Source: Sternotherus odoratus
Lineage: Eukaryota > Chordata > Testudines > Kinosternidae
Length of the DNA: 64,000 nucleotides
Assembly (NCBI GenBank): GCA_032164245.1
Contig: JAVMKO010000003.1
Span: 95,231,890-95,295,889 of the forward strand
Direction of reading: 5' to 3'
In this document: positions 11,906 through 23,274 of the stretch, piece by piece
Layout: every line of letters begins with the position of its first letter
How positions within the stretch are numbered: the stretch's first letter is position 1
Program-made: the position numbers and the translations under genes
The notes under the pieces: model-generated
The model's database searches: none
Told to the model about the DNA's origin: nothing
What the model saw: the letters and a program-made list of their open reading frames with translations, nothing else

Positions 11906-13232
11906 TCAAACGTCATCTTGGGCACTCATGAAACTGGTTTTCAAGGCGTCCCTGAGGCGCAGCGCGTCATGGTGCGCTCTTCTACTTTCCCTGCTGTCTG
12001 GCTGCTGGTAAGCAGCAGACAGTAAATTTGCCTCTGCCTCCCAGCCCGCCATAAACGTTTCCCCCTTGCTCTCACAGAGATTGTGGAGCACAGAGCAAGC
12101 AGCAATAACAATGGGGATATTTCTCTCGCTGATGTCTGAGCGAATCAGTAATGATCTCCATCTCCCCTTGAGTCGGCCAACTGCACACTCTACAGCCATT
12201 CTGCACTTGCTCAGCCTGTAGTTGAACAGCTCCTGACCCCTGTCCAGGGCCCCAGTGTAGGGCTTCATAAGCCAGGGCATTAAGGGGTAGGCTGGGTCCC
12301 CAATGAGAACGATGGGCATTTCCACACACACACACACCCCCAAGGAAATTTTCTGGGTGGGGAAGAAAATCCCTTGCTACAGCTGTCTAAAAATCCTAGA
12401 GTTCCTGAACACACGAGCGTCATGAACCTTTCCCAGCCACCCCACGTACAGGTCGGTGAAACGTCCCTTGTGGTCAACCACTGCTTGCATGACCATTGAA
12501 TAATATCCCTTCCGGTTTCTGTACTCTGCGGCCTCGTTGTCCGGTGGCAGGATGAGTCCCATCTATAGCCCCACCACAGTTAGGGAATCCCATGGCGGCA
12601 AAGCCATCTATTGTAGCTTGCAGGTTTCCAAGGTTTATAACCCTGGGTAGCAGCTGCTCGACGATTGCCCTGCTTACTTGCATCACAGCAGACCCCACTG
12701 TAGATTTACCCACCCCAAACTGATTTGCGACTGACCGGTAGCAGTCTGGCGTTGCAAGCTTCCAGAGGGCTATCGCCACTCGCTTCTCAACTGTAAGGGC
12801 CACCCTCATTCTGGTATTCTTGCGCCGGAGGGCCAGGGAAAGCAAGTCACAAAGTTCCATGAACGTGCCCTTACGCATGCGAAAGTTTCTGAGTCACTGG
12901 GAGTCATCCCAGACCTGCAGCACTATGCGATCCCACCAGTCAGTGCTTGTTTCCCTGGCCCAGAATCGGCGTTCCATGGCATGAGCCTGCCCCATTGCCA
13001 CCAAATTTGCCAGATTGTCGGTCAACCTACTTCCAAAAACCGCAGTGTCCCTGTCCCTGCTGTGCACGTCCAGGTCCATGTCCTCCTCCTCCTCCTCACT
13101 GTCGTCAGCTTCCGGAAAGCGCAGTTGTCTCCGGATCACATTCCTCCGCAGACGATGCAGCATAAAATCCACAACAAGGCTGGAGGTCTTCACGATGGCC
13201 AGTGCTGCAGCAATGGCATCAGCGGGCTCCAT
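11906..13232 (-). pseudogene. Harbinger DDE transposase, lightly broken
   Basis: HARBI1-type transposase that would cut and paste the element. The N-terminal part (13232-12897) starts MEPADAIAAALAIV and has an acidic run (EEEEED). A TGA at 12894-12896 replaces an expected Trp. The same frame then continues through RNFRMRKGTFMELCDLL, a helix-turn-helix (TPDCYRSVANQFGVGKSTV) and the first catalytic Asp in GGAIDGTH (Asp codon 12561-12563). A frameshift just after GTH leads to HDARVFRNS, a TAG at 12377-12379, the second Asp in IGDPAYPLMPW (codon about 12296-12298) and the catalytic Glu in RMAVECAVGRLKGRW (codon about 12188-12190). It ends at 11906. A GT-repeat (12323-12337) replaces a few residues before EMPIVLIGD. 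So there are two stops and one frameshift over about 440 codons, with all three DDE residues retained. A minus-strand AATAAA lies at 11816-11821. Confidence 0.9.
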
Positions 13233-13290
13233 GCTTGCAGTGCTATGGCGTTAGCGCAGCGTGGGGATGGGGCTCGAATAATGGGATGCC

Positions 13291-13440
13291 TACCCACAGT
13301 GCAGCACTCAAAATGGTGTCGGTGTCACAAAAAAAAAGGGCGCGGAATGATGACATGCCTACCCACAGTGCAGCACTCGAAATGGTGCCTGCTGGGGACT
13401 CCGGGAACTGTGGGATAGGTACCCACAGTGCAATGCTCGC
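13291..13440. repeat. Three subterminal repeats in Harbinger
   Basis: The word TACCCACAGTGCARCACTC with a following AAATGGT occurs at 13291-13316 and 13360-13386, and a third shorter copy (ACCCACAGTGCAATGCTCG) at 13420-13440. Spacing is about 70 and 60 bp. They lie between the transposase start and the right tip, where Harbinger promoters and protein-binding sites are expected. A role as binding sites is inference. Confidence 0.75.
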
Positions 13441-13587
13441 TATGTCGATGCTTGCAAAAGTTGTAAGGACAGACACTGTCGACTTGCTGTGCTTTGTGGG
13501 GATGCACAAAATCGACTCTATACAGTCTGCTTTAGAAAATCGACTTAAAGGAAATCAAACTAATGCTGTAGTGAAGACATACCCTAA

Positions 13588-14823
13588 GTCTGTCTCTCTC
13601 AGGACATACGGTTTTCTTATGGAACGACCTCTAGGTGTCAGTGATGGACCCTTCCCAGAAAGAAAAAAAAGTTTTAGTTCCTCTAGCAGCAAGGGTTTTT
13701 TTGTCATAGTTACAATACAAGTGTGTGTTCAAAGCAAGTTTTCAGTGCTCTGAGAGAAGTAGTAAACAACTTATTCACTGCCTGATCATGCAGAGCTATT
13801 TACCTTCTTGAAAATAAATCTTAGCGGGTTTCAGTACTTTTCTGAAGGACTGGTTCAAGGTCTGGACATCGAGACCTGAGAGTGGAAGAATACTTTATTG
13901 ATTTACTTCAGTAACTATTTTCTTGGCAGTACTTAGCACTAATGCAAAACACCTATTACGAACTGATTACTTTACAGTCCTCATTTAAAATGATTAAGTA
14001 GTTATTCTTCTACATTTTAAACTATTTGGGTTCAAATTCTGCAAGTTGATATTTTTGTCACTAACAGAACCTGAAGCCAAAACCTCACTTCTCCCCCAGT
14101 GCTATGTTTATAATAGAGAATATTTTTATATCTGCCACAGAGTCTAGAAGGAATTCGGTACGGAGCAAATCCCACCCCGTTTCTCTGCGGGCACAGGTCC
14201 TCTGTACTTACAGTGGATTCAGGTTCCATGGCACAGGAGCAGAATTTGAAAAATCAAGAAGAGCTCAGCTCTCATATAAGGTGACGTTGAGCCAGTCTTT
14301 GCAGATGCTCTTTGCACACCACAACGCAGCAGGGATTTGGGAACAGCACATGGATCTACCACTAAACAGATCCCCCCAGCTATTCTCTCCATCCCGCCTT
14401 ATCGTAGGCATTATCCATTTGGAAGTAGTCACACAGATCCAACGCACAAAAGTCTTGGAAACCATCAGTTTTGATTCTGTGGAAGGCCCATCTTAGCCTG
14501 CTGCAGAAAGTAACCCCTCTAGTGACCTGGGAGGCACAGGCTGGGGAATCACTTCATTGGGACCATCATTTATTATTACCCAGGAATATATTTTGTTTTT
14601 CTTTCATAAAAAGCAAACAAACAAGGAAGCTGAATGCAAAAGACTTTTAATACATTAAGGCTGCTCATTTAAATAAACAAAGGCCAAAAAATTTAGAATA
14701 AAGCTTCTTAAAACAACCCTAACTCTACTCCTATATTAATTATAGTAGGATCACTGAATACACAGGTATGTAGCAGTGGGCAATGCAGGATGCTATTCAG
14801 CAGATATGTACATTACAAATATG
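13588..14823. other. Unannotated DNA
   Basis: No recognised repeat. The open frame at 14104-14496 has no domain I can name and its composition is unremarkable, so I do not call it a gene. Confidence 0.45.
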
Positions 14824-14831
14824 GTTTACAT

Positions 14832-15753
14832 CAGGGGTGGGGAACCTTTTTTCTGCCAAGGGCCATTTGGACATTTATAATGTAATTTGCGGGCTGCTTC
14901 TCCCCCTCCCCCCCCCCCCCCCCCGAGGAAGCCCAGGCTGGAAATGGGAGCTGAGACCCCAGCTGACAAGGGGCCAGCAGGGGAAACCCCAAAGCAGTGG
15001 CAGGCGGAGTGCTTAGCCCTGCACTGCTTTGGGGTTTCCCCTGCTGGCCCCTTGCCAGCCAGGGTCCTGCCGCCTGCCCCAGTCAGCTCCCGCTATCAGC
15101 CTGGGTGTAGGGGGTGATCTTCCTTTACCCCCGCCCAGCCTCCCCCCATCTAACCACCTTTCCTCCCCCACCCCTGCCTGCCCCGGCCCACCACACCGAA
15201 CCTAAGCTTCTCCCCCCTCCCACTCCCAACCCAGCCTCCTGCCCCCCATGCCTGACCTGCCCAGCCCAGCCTCCCCCCCCCCCCAAACCTCCTTCCCTCC
15301 CGCACCCATACCTCGCCCACCCCATCCAGCCGAGTCTCCTGCCCCCCTCCCCGCCCACCCAGCCTGGCCTCCCCCCCGCCCCCTTGCCTGCCCCCCAGCC
15401 CGCCCTCCCCCCCTTGACCATTGGCTCCCCACGGCTCCTCCTGTCGCCGCCTGGCTAATGGTGGCCGCGCGGCACTGGCGGCTCCCCCAGGCGTTTCCCA
15501 GCCCCTTCGCCGAGCGCGGAGCTGCCCCCGCCTAGTGGCCCGCACGCGTCCCTGGCCAGCGGCTCCCCCAGGCGCTTCCCGGCCCCTTCGCTGAGCGTGG
15601 ATCCACCCCGGGCCACCAGGCGGGGGCGGCTCCACGCTCGGCGAAGGGGCCAGGAAGCGCCTGGGGGAGCCGCCGGCCAGGGACGCGCGTGGGCCAGATG
15701 GAATGATTTGGCGGGCCGTATAAGGCCCGCGGGCCGGAGGTTCCCCACCCCTG
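14832..15753. mobile_element. Non-autonomous hAT element with large palindromes
   Basis: Starts 'caggggtggggaacctttt' and ends 'ggaggttccccacccctg', a 15-base inverted tip, flanked by the perfect 8-bp duplication GTTTACAT (14824-14831 and 15754-15761). The 922-bp interior has a perfect 33-bp inverted repeat (14967-14999 against 15022-15054, 22-bp loop), a C-rich strand-asymmetric tract (about 15120-15420), and a second long imperfect inverted repeat (15554-15600 against 15632-15678). There is no transposase. Open frames up to 161 codons on both strands come from the C/G-rich tract. Confidence 0.92.
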
Positions 15754-15761
15754 GTTTACAT

Positions 15762-16823
15762 ATACATGGAGAAGTAAAAATATTTAAAGTACCAATCCTA
15801 GCAAGCTGGCAGGTTATATAATCAAGTAAAACTGTTGTGAAGTCCCATGATACTGGAGAATTATGGGATATTTAAACTATTTTAAATCATAAGTCACTGA
15901 AAATTATCTGAAAATGAAGCTTTTTACACAAAGAGAACTGCAGCTGGGTGAGGTAACAGTAATTACAACTAAAGAAATAGGGAGGCACTCTATCAGCTAG
16001 CCTGCCTCAGTCACTAGTGAGGATAGAGATGTGACACTGGCAAACCAGGTCAGTCCAGGCCACAGGTCAATTCACTTGTGTTAGTGTAGAAGATCAACAC
16101 GACTGTCAATGTACAGGTGTGTATTCGACTGTTTAAAGTTCATGAAAACTAATGGATCATTACTTGTATTGTTCTCGCTTATCTACTCCTGTTATCACGT
16201 ATCAGCAACCATTTACATTTGCGTGTAACCCTGTAACTAAATTACCCATCCAAAAAAAATCTTGTGCAATGGCTAATGAAGGATTTAAGGCCTTTAACAG
16301 AAAATCCTAATTTAAAAGCAAGTGGTCATTGTGTGTGATGATCGAGGTTGAGGACTGTAAGTGCATTCCTCACTATCTGTCAAAGAAAAAAAACATGTTG
16401 GTACAGCCATGCTGTCTGTGTAAAGGAGATGTAAAAGATGGATTCAAGAAAAGATCCTTCATCTTTGGGCTGTTTGTATTCTAACAGTGCAGAATAACTG
16501 AATGAGAAGACAGAGATCCCCGGTTATTCTTTGTAGCCTTGAAATACTTTTGGGAAACTGGCAATTTATTACATCACTGCCACTATTTGGAGTTACAAAT
16601 GGATTTACTTGTACATATATTTACCTGCTTTAACCTCTCAATAACTTTCATTCTTTCTTCTTAGCTAACAAATCTTTATTTAGTTTACTACAGAATTGGC
16701 TGCCAACATGGTCTTTAGTGCAAGATCTGGAGTATCAGTTCATCTAGGGTAAGTGGCTAGTCCTTTGGGACTGGGAGAAACCTGATGTGGTGTGATTTTG
16801 GGTCTATGGGGCTGTTATCATGA
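15762..16823. other. Unannotated AT-rich DNA
   Basis: Nothing recognised apart from short A runs. Confidence 0.5.
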
Positions 16824-18445
16824 AGGCCCCGTCTACACTGGATAGTTTCTACGCAGGAAAGCAGTTTTCTGCACTGTAACTCCTGAGATGTACACACAGC
16901 CAAGCCACTTACTGCTTAGTGCCAGACCACTAAAAAAAAAAAGCACCCCGATGAGAGGCATAGAGCTGTCTGCACCAGGGCTACAGCACTGAGGTGCCAG
17001 TGTAGACACCATGGCAATTACAGTGCTGTGATTGGCCTCTGGGAGGTTTCCTACAATGCCTGTTTTCACCTCTCTGGTCATCGGTTTGAACTCTACTGCC
17101 CTGCCCTCCGGTGACCAACAATCATTCCTACCCCATACATTCCTTTGAAAAATGAAAGTCCTCTTCCTGTTTGCTTGGTGATGTGTGTAGTGGTCTCAGC
17201 ACATCTTTCCAGGTGGCCATGCCTCCTGTCCCCAATGCCAAGCTCCTGGACCTCATCAGCATTTGGGGAGAGCAGGCTGCCTAGTCCCAGCTGCACTCCA
17301 GCCATACGAATGATGATACCTATGGACAGATTTCACGATGCATGACAGAAAGGAGCCATGACCAGGACACACTGCAGTGCAGGATGAAAGTGAAGGAGCT
17401 GTGGAATGCCTACCACAATGCACGGGAGGCAAACCGCCGCTCCGGTGCTGTGCCCACCAGGTCCGGTTCTACAAAGAACTGGAGACGACACTCGGTGATG
17501 ACCCCACCTCCACTGTGGATACTTTGGTGGCTCATGTGCCCATTGAGAGTGGACCGAGCCAGAAGGAGGAAATCTTGGATAAAGATGGTGGGGTGGGTGA
17601 GGGAGCCAGAGGATGACTCGGCAGCCAGTGCTGCATGCAGTCAGGAGCTCTTCTCTACCCTGGAGGAGCCTAGCCAGTCGCAGCAGTTGGATCTTGATAA
17701 GTGCAAACAGGAGAGGAGGACCCTCGTGAGTGGATTTGATTTTGGGAATCGCTGAAGCAAGTTATTGTGGGCAGGAGGGTTGAAGAAAGCAGGCTTGTCT
17801 CCCACCGCATGCCTAGTCTGAGTGGCGGAACAGGCTGTTGATTGACTCCCTCGCTTCACGGGAATCTCCCTCAGAGATCTCCAGGAAACTCTCATGGAGA
17901 TACAGGGCAATTTGCTGCCGCAGGTTCCTCAGCAGAGCTGCTTTGTCTCTTGCCCCATTAATGGTAACTTTCCCAGGCCACTGCTGTCGGAGAGGGGGCG
18001 AGGACCCTTGCTACATACAGGTGAGCTGCATAGAGGCCATGGCGGAAGCTGCAAGCTTGGAGAAGACATTCCCTTGATTTCCTGCTCACCCTCAGCAGCG
18101 AGATACCTTCCATAATGATCACATCCTGTAGAAAGTGTGGGGACAGGCAGGATTATCAGCCCTCCCCCCCACAGTGGGGGGTCTTGTGGCTCATGTGTGC
18201 TTGCCTGGGGTCAGCCACTTAGTGACAGGTGTGTGAGTACTGGCTGTGCTTTAAATCACTGAATTAGTGGTCTGTGTTGCAAACAATACTGCCTCTGTAA
18301 AATGTTGCATTTAAACTTCACAGAGATGGCCTTGGGAGTCCAGCCTCCCTCTTTCTTATCGGCAGTAGAATTAGGAAGTGGCCAAGAAGAACTAATGAGG
18401 ACCTTCTGTGTGATGTTATGATGCACTCCACTGCAGAGCTCCTGG
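16824..18445 (+). mobile_element. Right-truncated Harbinger copy
   Basis: Left tip 'aggccccgtctacactggat' resembles other Harbinger tips of the window. A subterminal palindrome-rich leader (to about 17200), the SANT/Myb-like gene and its intron follow. Sequence 18120-18445 matches the reverse complement of 52125-52430 closely, for example in 'gtactggctgtgctttaaat' and 'gtccagcctccctctttctt'. The match stops near 18445, inside the second exon, and no transposase or right tip follows, so the 3' half is lost. Confidence 0.75.
17213..18445 (+). pseudogene. SANT/Myb-like Harbinger partner gene, broken
   Basis: The reading frame from 17234 gives NAKLLDLISIWGEQAA, a stop (TAG, in place of a likely Gln), then SQLHSSH and MTERSHDQDTLQCRMKVKEL with NAYHNAREANRRSGA, the typical SANT/Myb (MADF-like) DNA-binding domain of turtle Harbinger partner proteins. 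A frameshift near 17455 leads to FYKELETTLGDDPTST and an acidic linker; another near 17600 leads to EPEDDSAASAACSQELFST. A donor-like GTGAGT begins at 17726. The second exon resumes at about 18373 with RKWPRRTNEDLLCDVMMHST and is cut off near 18445. The protein cannot be made intact. An open stretch at 17838-18077 lies in the intron and I cannot assign it. Confidence 0.8.
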
Positions 18446-21400
18446 TTAATGATGCAATGAGAAAAATTAAGTCTGGTATTGTTTTCTGCCTAGAAATTCC
18501 CAAGGGCCTTGATCTTCCTCTCACACCAGTGTAAATTCACCGGCTTCTGCACAGTTATTTCTGATTTGCATCAGGCACTATGTCTCCAGAGGAGTTGGCC
18601 ATGTCCAGCAGGGTCTCTCTGCTCCTCTCATCCCCACATCGGTATTGATAAACCAACCTCCTCACTGCTCCTCCAACCATACCCCAAAGCAAGAGGGCTC
18701 CCACTAGACAATGTCCATCTGGAGGAGGAATTCTGGTCATGGAGAACATGACCCAGAACTCCCTGTTCTGCTCCCACATTCCACTGCTTTGGAGCTGCTT
18801 TCCTCCCCTCTTCCCATTTTCTTTGTGTCCCTCAACCACACGCCTCTGGCCCTAGTTTATTCTTATTTACTGTGTTTCTCATTTTAGAAACTTGTAACAC
18901 TTACACAGCGCCTACATAAAAACAACAACATCAGCTGCAATAGACAAAAGGCATTTCAACTGAATGTATTCATCATCATGCCCAACATTCCTACTTTATT
19001 TAGAGCTTGATTTGCCCAATTCATTGTATACTAATTTTCATTAGCGATTTTTGCCTGGGGATTTTTGCTTCACTGTATCTGTTAAATACACAGACATGCC
19101 CCCAAAGTGATTGGGGGCAGCTCCAGTAGAATACCACATGAAAGGGAAAGTATCAGAGTCAATGTCCGTATATTTATACTAGCGCATTTGGAGTTTTTTT
19201 CTTAAAGTCCATGTTTGAAACTAACGAAGCTGCATTTCCTTCTATTGCCTGACTTAGTGCTGTGCCCATGTTGTCAGCAAGCCAAGTCAATATCTCAAAC
19301 TCAAGCATGTAAATTATCTCGACAAAATATACGGTAATAGCACTGGCAATATGGTCCTACTCTCCTTTATATCATCAACAAGAAAATGTTTCCTATCTTG
19401 CCCCTTGTTTTATTTGTTGTCAGAACTTAGTGAGAGCCTGTAGGGTTAATCATGAAGTGGTGAATGAATGAGTGGATGCTCTTCACATAACCTAAAGCCA
19501 TTTCTTCTGCATAAAGTACTCTTTGAATGGTCTGGATTGTTTTGTCATCCACCAGTACATGTGCAGACACATGAAATATCACAAGAGTGAAACTAACTCT
19601 GCATTTAAAACACAAAAATGCTCAGTACAAACTGTTCCCTTCAAGCAGGCTCTGGGATCCATTTGCAAAAAAAAACCCCACACAAACCTGTTATCCTTCA
19701 CCCAGCTAAGGAAAGCAACAGTACCGGAAGCTTTAAAATACTCTGCACAGGTAACAGCTGCAAGAGAAACTAAACAAGGGCAAATTTCTCCTCTCCAGTC
19801 TGTGCTGAGGATTCTCCATTGAGCTGTAGTAACTCCCCCTGTAACAACTTTGAAAGGCAGCAGAAGAGGCAACAGTGCATGGCTGGTGGAGAGCTAGCGG
19901 CGGGACAATAGGCACAACAAGAGTCATAGGAGATGAGGGGGAACACAAAAGCTGGGTGCACTGGACTAGACTGTTGCTCCTGCATATCTTGACCTTGACC
20001 CTCTTTAGTATTTCTTTCTGCCCCATACTGTGCTTCCAACAGAGGCTGTTAAATCCAAGCAAAAACACTCCAGTCGCTGCAGATGTCTGCCACTCCCACG
20101 CCATTTAATGCACAAAATGAGAAGAGAGGATTCCTTACCATTTATTTTTAAATTGCAAAATATCAAGTCACAGTAACATACAAGATGGTTGGGTCACTGT
20201 AGCTTGCAAAGGCAAATATTGAGCAGCATAGTGCCCTTGGTGGAAGGCTACTAGTATCTGAATAGGGCAGAGACAGCTCCATAGAAAAGCTTGCTCTATA
20301 CCTGCTCTCTGTAACAAACCCCACAACTTTGGGGATCCCGTTCTGCCATAAGGCATGCAGAACTACAAAAAACACTGTACATTAGGTTTCTCCAAGTTCA
20401 AAGTTTGTGCCAAAAAGGGGGGGGGCATTAGTTGCCCCCCTTAGGTAATTATTCAACCTGTTTCCTAACTCCAGGCTTCTCACACTTGTACAACCAACCT
20501 GCCCTTCCCATATTGCTACCTGGGAGAGAGGTCCTGGCTAGATCAAAATTGAGCAGGAAGTCCTGGGGTTCTTCATATGGAAAACATTCACCAAATAGTG
20601 CAGAGGAAGAGTTTCACAAAAATTCTTCCATTATTCACCAGCTCCACCTATACATGATTGTTCCTATAAACTTACTGCACTTGTTCTAAGTACTTATACT
20701 TTGTAGTCCATACTGTGGAATCTTCTACTTAATGTAAAGATGGGAGCTGTTCAGAAAATTGTGGGGAGAGAAAAAATCTGCAAATATTAGAAATGTTAAC
20801 AGGATTTTTTTCATTGAAAAAAAATTGATGAGCTCTACTAATGAAATAAATCATGCAACAAGGGGCAAGGAGCAGCCCACTGGATTTTTAAATGTAACTA
20901 TGCACATAATATTTTGTTTTGGTTAGCAAAAAAAGTACATCAGTATGTATTTGGAAGATCCACGGTGCTATATATGATAATAATATATATGGTGCTTGTC
21001 AAAAATGTCAGTTGGTAACAGTTCAAGGAAAGTAGTATCAGAGGACTTAGATTTGCCCTATACTTAGAGGAAATAACTGTGGTAGTTGTGTCATACTTGC
21101 TGGGGAATGCTCACTTTTTATTCTTGCAGAATTTGGGAAGGTTCATCAGTTTTATGAACTGAATACTCCAACACAGTAGAATTTAGACTATTCATTGTAA
21201 TCTGGGGTGAGAGACTCATGATTGTTACAGGGCAGGAAAGGAATGAAGACACAAGATTTTTAACAACCCAGATTCTGAATGACATCATTGTTCCATAAAT
21301 GTGTTCATTTTATTCATGTTCAGTCCTGAAACTGCACATTTACTGCACCAAGGATGTCATCTTGACTATATCTTAAAATTGATCATTTCCCCAATTAAGC

Positions 21401-22539
21401 TATTCAGGCCTCAGACTTAAAGAGCCATCACAGCTGCTGCAAGCAGATTTATCTCCTGCTGACAGAGCTCCTGACCAAATTATTAAGAACATGGATTTTT
21501 CTGGAATAACCTTAACCTGGATAGTCTTTTTCATTTGCATTAATACTGGAACATGGGCCCTAACTCTTAACCAGATGTTAAATGAGTATCAAATTTTAAG
21601 CTCCAGTATCTGAATAGAGAAGCTGTCAAATGAAGAATAGGAGACAAATCTAGCACTCCTCTGTTTCAGAATTGTTCTGGCTGAAGAGGAACTAATGCTA
21701 TTATACTGAGAGCGAGCTGAATCTAAGGAGCCCATGATGGTTCTTGGGGTTGCCAGGACTGAGTCGGCTTGTTATCTCCTACCTCTTGCCCAGGATATCT
21801 GGGTGCAGGACCCTAACACCACCAGCCTCTTACCAACCCACTCAAGCACTCTCCTCTGGGCTACACCAACCCTATATTTGCCTTGCAGGTTAACAAGAGC
21901 TGCACCCCTTCCCCAAGTCCCTTTGAAGCATTCCCCTGTGGTATCCCACCCCTCACACTTGCTACTTGCAGAAATTCCAGATCTTCTGCATCCAAAGGTG
22001 CAGTTGAACCCCGATTTATCACTTTTACCTTAAAACCACTGCTCCTGTATAATACATAGCCCCCTTATGAGACCTTATAGTATAACAAAAGTGGGTTTAT
22101 TTAAGGAAGAGTAGAGCTTGAGCTAGAATGAGAGAGTGATGGAAACAAATGGATACAATACAAAACAAAAATCAAGAAATGCTAACTAGGACCTACAGTG
22201 GATAGTTAACTTTCCAGTCTAATAAAGTTGCATCCCTCCCTCAACTCCTCCATTCAATCCATTGCAGAGCTGGCTGGCTGGCTTCCCAGGATCCAAACTT
22301 TCTTACATAACATCCCCACTCAACAAGCTGTCTCCTCAGTCAATGGATTCAGAGTGTCCCTCCCCATTCTGTTATATTCAGTGATGATAGAACCAGGCAT
22401 GCCACTGCACCCTCTGGGTTGAAGTAGTAAAAACAAATACCAAATCCATGGTTTCCACCATCAGCACACCCCCTATACAAATTGTTCCAGTGCCTCTGTG
22501 TTGCTGTGGCCATGTTGCAATCTGTAACCCCCCCCCCCC
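18446..22539. other. Unannotated DNA, about 4 kb
   Basis: No supported exon, RNA gene or recognised repeat. Homopolymer runs include a G run near 20418 and a C run near 22528. Short open frames (for example 18509-18751, 19523-19822, 19733-20104 minus, 21734-22033) have no domains I can name and overlap in several frames, which argues against coding. Confidence 0.45.
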
Positions 22540-22775
22540 CCTTTTGTCCTACCAGAGTGTTAATGGGCCCCTCCACCTTGACTGATCCATTAGAATAAGT
22601 GTGAACTACTTATGCTAACCTATCTTTTCCAGCTTGCATTTAGCTTGACACACTCAATACCTTTCCCAGACCTGAAGAAGAGCTCTGTGTAGCTCAAGAT
22701 TTTGTCTCTCTCACCAGCAGACATTGCCCCAATAAAAGATATTACCTCACCCACCTTGTCTCTGTATTATAAGCA
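22540..22775 (+). mobile_element. Penelope-like 3' end with degenerate hammerhead-like core
   Basis: Contains 'ccagacctgaagaagagctc', 'tttgtctctctcaccagcag' and 'aataaaagatattacctcac', the conserved end of a repeat that also occurs at 5838-6022 and 59148-59232. The CTGAAGA (22672-22678), a short hairpin GAGCT...AGCTC and an AAGA that replaces GAAA follow the order of a hammerhead ribozyme core, but two core positions differ, so activity is not expected. Penelope-like elements are known to carry hammerhead motifs; placing this repeat in that class is an inference. Confidence 0.6.
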
Positions 22776-22918
22776 TACAATCTTTTATCTTAATCCATAG
22801 ACTGGGTCACCACCTGTCTGATACAGTGTTCCTTTGTTTGCAGTTGTCTCTGATGGTTTTCTATGATTTTTCTGTGATGGGACAATGGTAGACAACTGAG
22901 CCTTTCATTATATCACTG

Positions 22919-23274
22919 TGTAACAGGGCCTCCTTGATCCCCCTTCTGTCTCTGTCTAAAAACCAAGCAGAGACCCTTGTGTCAATCCAACACCCTGTGC
23001 AGTTTATTTATAATTCAGTCCAACCACCTTCACGGCATATCTAGCACCATTACAAGCAGGGTAAGAGCACTCCCTCTCTGCCTGCTTTCCCCCTTTTCAC
23101 TGCCTTCCTGTATCTATTTGTGGGCTCTGGCTATTAGCTTAATTCACCTTTCTGCCCTGCCCCACCCACAAATTAGGCACAGGTCTGCCTCATGGACTCC
23201 AATCTGCTATGCCTGATTGGAGCTGGTGTGAACAGAATGCTGACTCAGGGTTTCATACCCAGCACCCTGTCACA
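22919..23274 (-). mobile_element. Probable solo LTR with near-perfect 5-bp TSD
   Basis: Tips TGTAACAGGG and CCCTGTCACA form an imperfect inverted repeat. Flanks CACTG (22914-22918) and TACTG (23275-23279) agree in 4 of 5 bases. 'cagtttatttata' near 22998 reads AATAAAC on the minus strand, a fitting poly-A signal, so I place the LTR on minus. No internal retroviral genes adjoin it. Its size (356 bp) is typical of LTRs. Confidence 0.65.

Larger units (their letters stand above)
10104..13584 (-). mobile_element. Full-length Harbinger (PIF/Harbinger) DNA transposon
   Basis: Inverted tips GGGCTGGTCCCCACTAC (left) and, on the other strand, GGGTATGTCTTCACTAC (right) enclose 3,481 bp. The 3-bp duplication TAA lies at 10101-10103 and 13585-13587, as expected for PIF/Harbinger. 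The interior carries two convergent genes: a SANT/Myb-type partner relic on plus (10527-11659) and the DDE transposase on minus (13232-11906). Both terminal regions are rich in the words GTCGAT and AAGTCGAT. Strand is given for the transposase. This is the best preserved autonomous-type element in the window. Confidence 0.92.

Noticed and set aside
13291..13440. CRISPR-like spaced repeats
   Set aside because: Three diverged repeats at uneven spacing inside a eukaryotic transposon; no leader, no cas genes, wrong kind of genome.
13202..13753. 183-codon plus-strand open frame
   Set aside because: It is the reverse of the Harbinger subterminal repeats and runs across the element's right edge into flanking DNA.
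15114..15821. Proline- and glycine-rich open frames on both strands up to 161 codons
   Set aside because: Produced by the C-rich tract of the hAT element at 14832-15753; all frames are open at once.
17838..18115. Open frames in the intron of the second Harbinger partner gene
   Set aside because: Open on both strands, not similar to any part of the two Harbinger proteins, and located between donor and acceptor.
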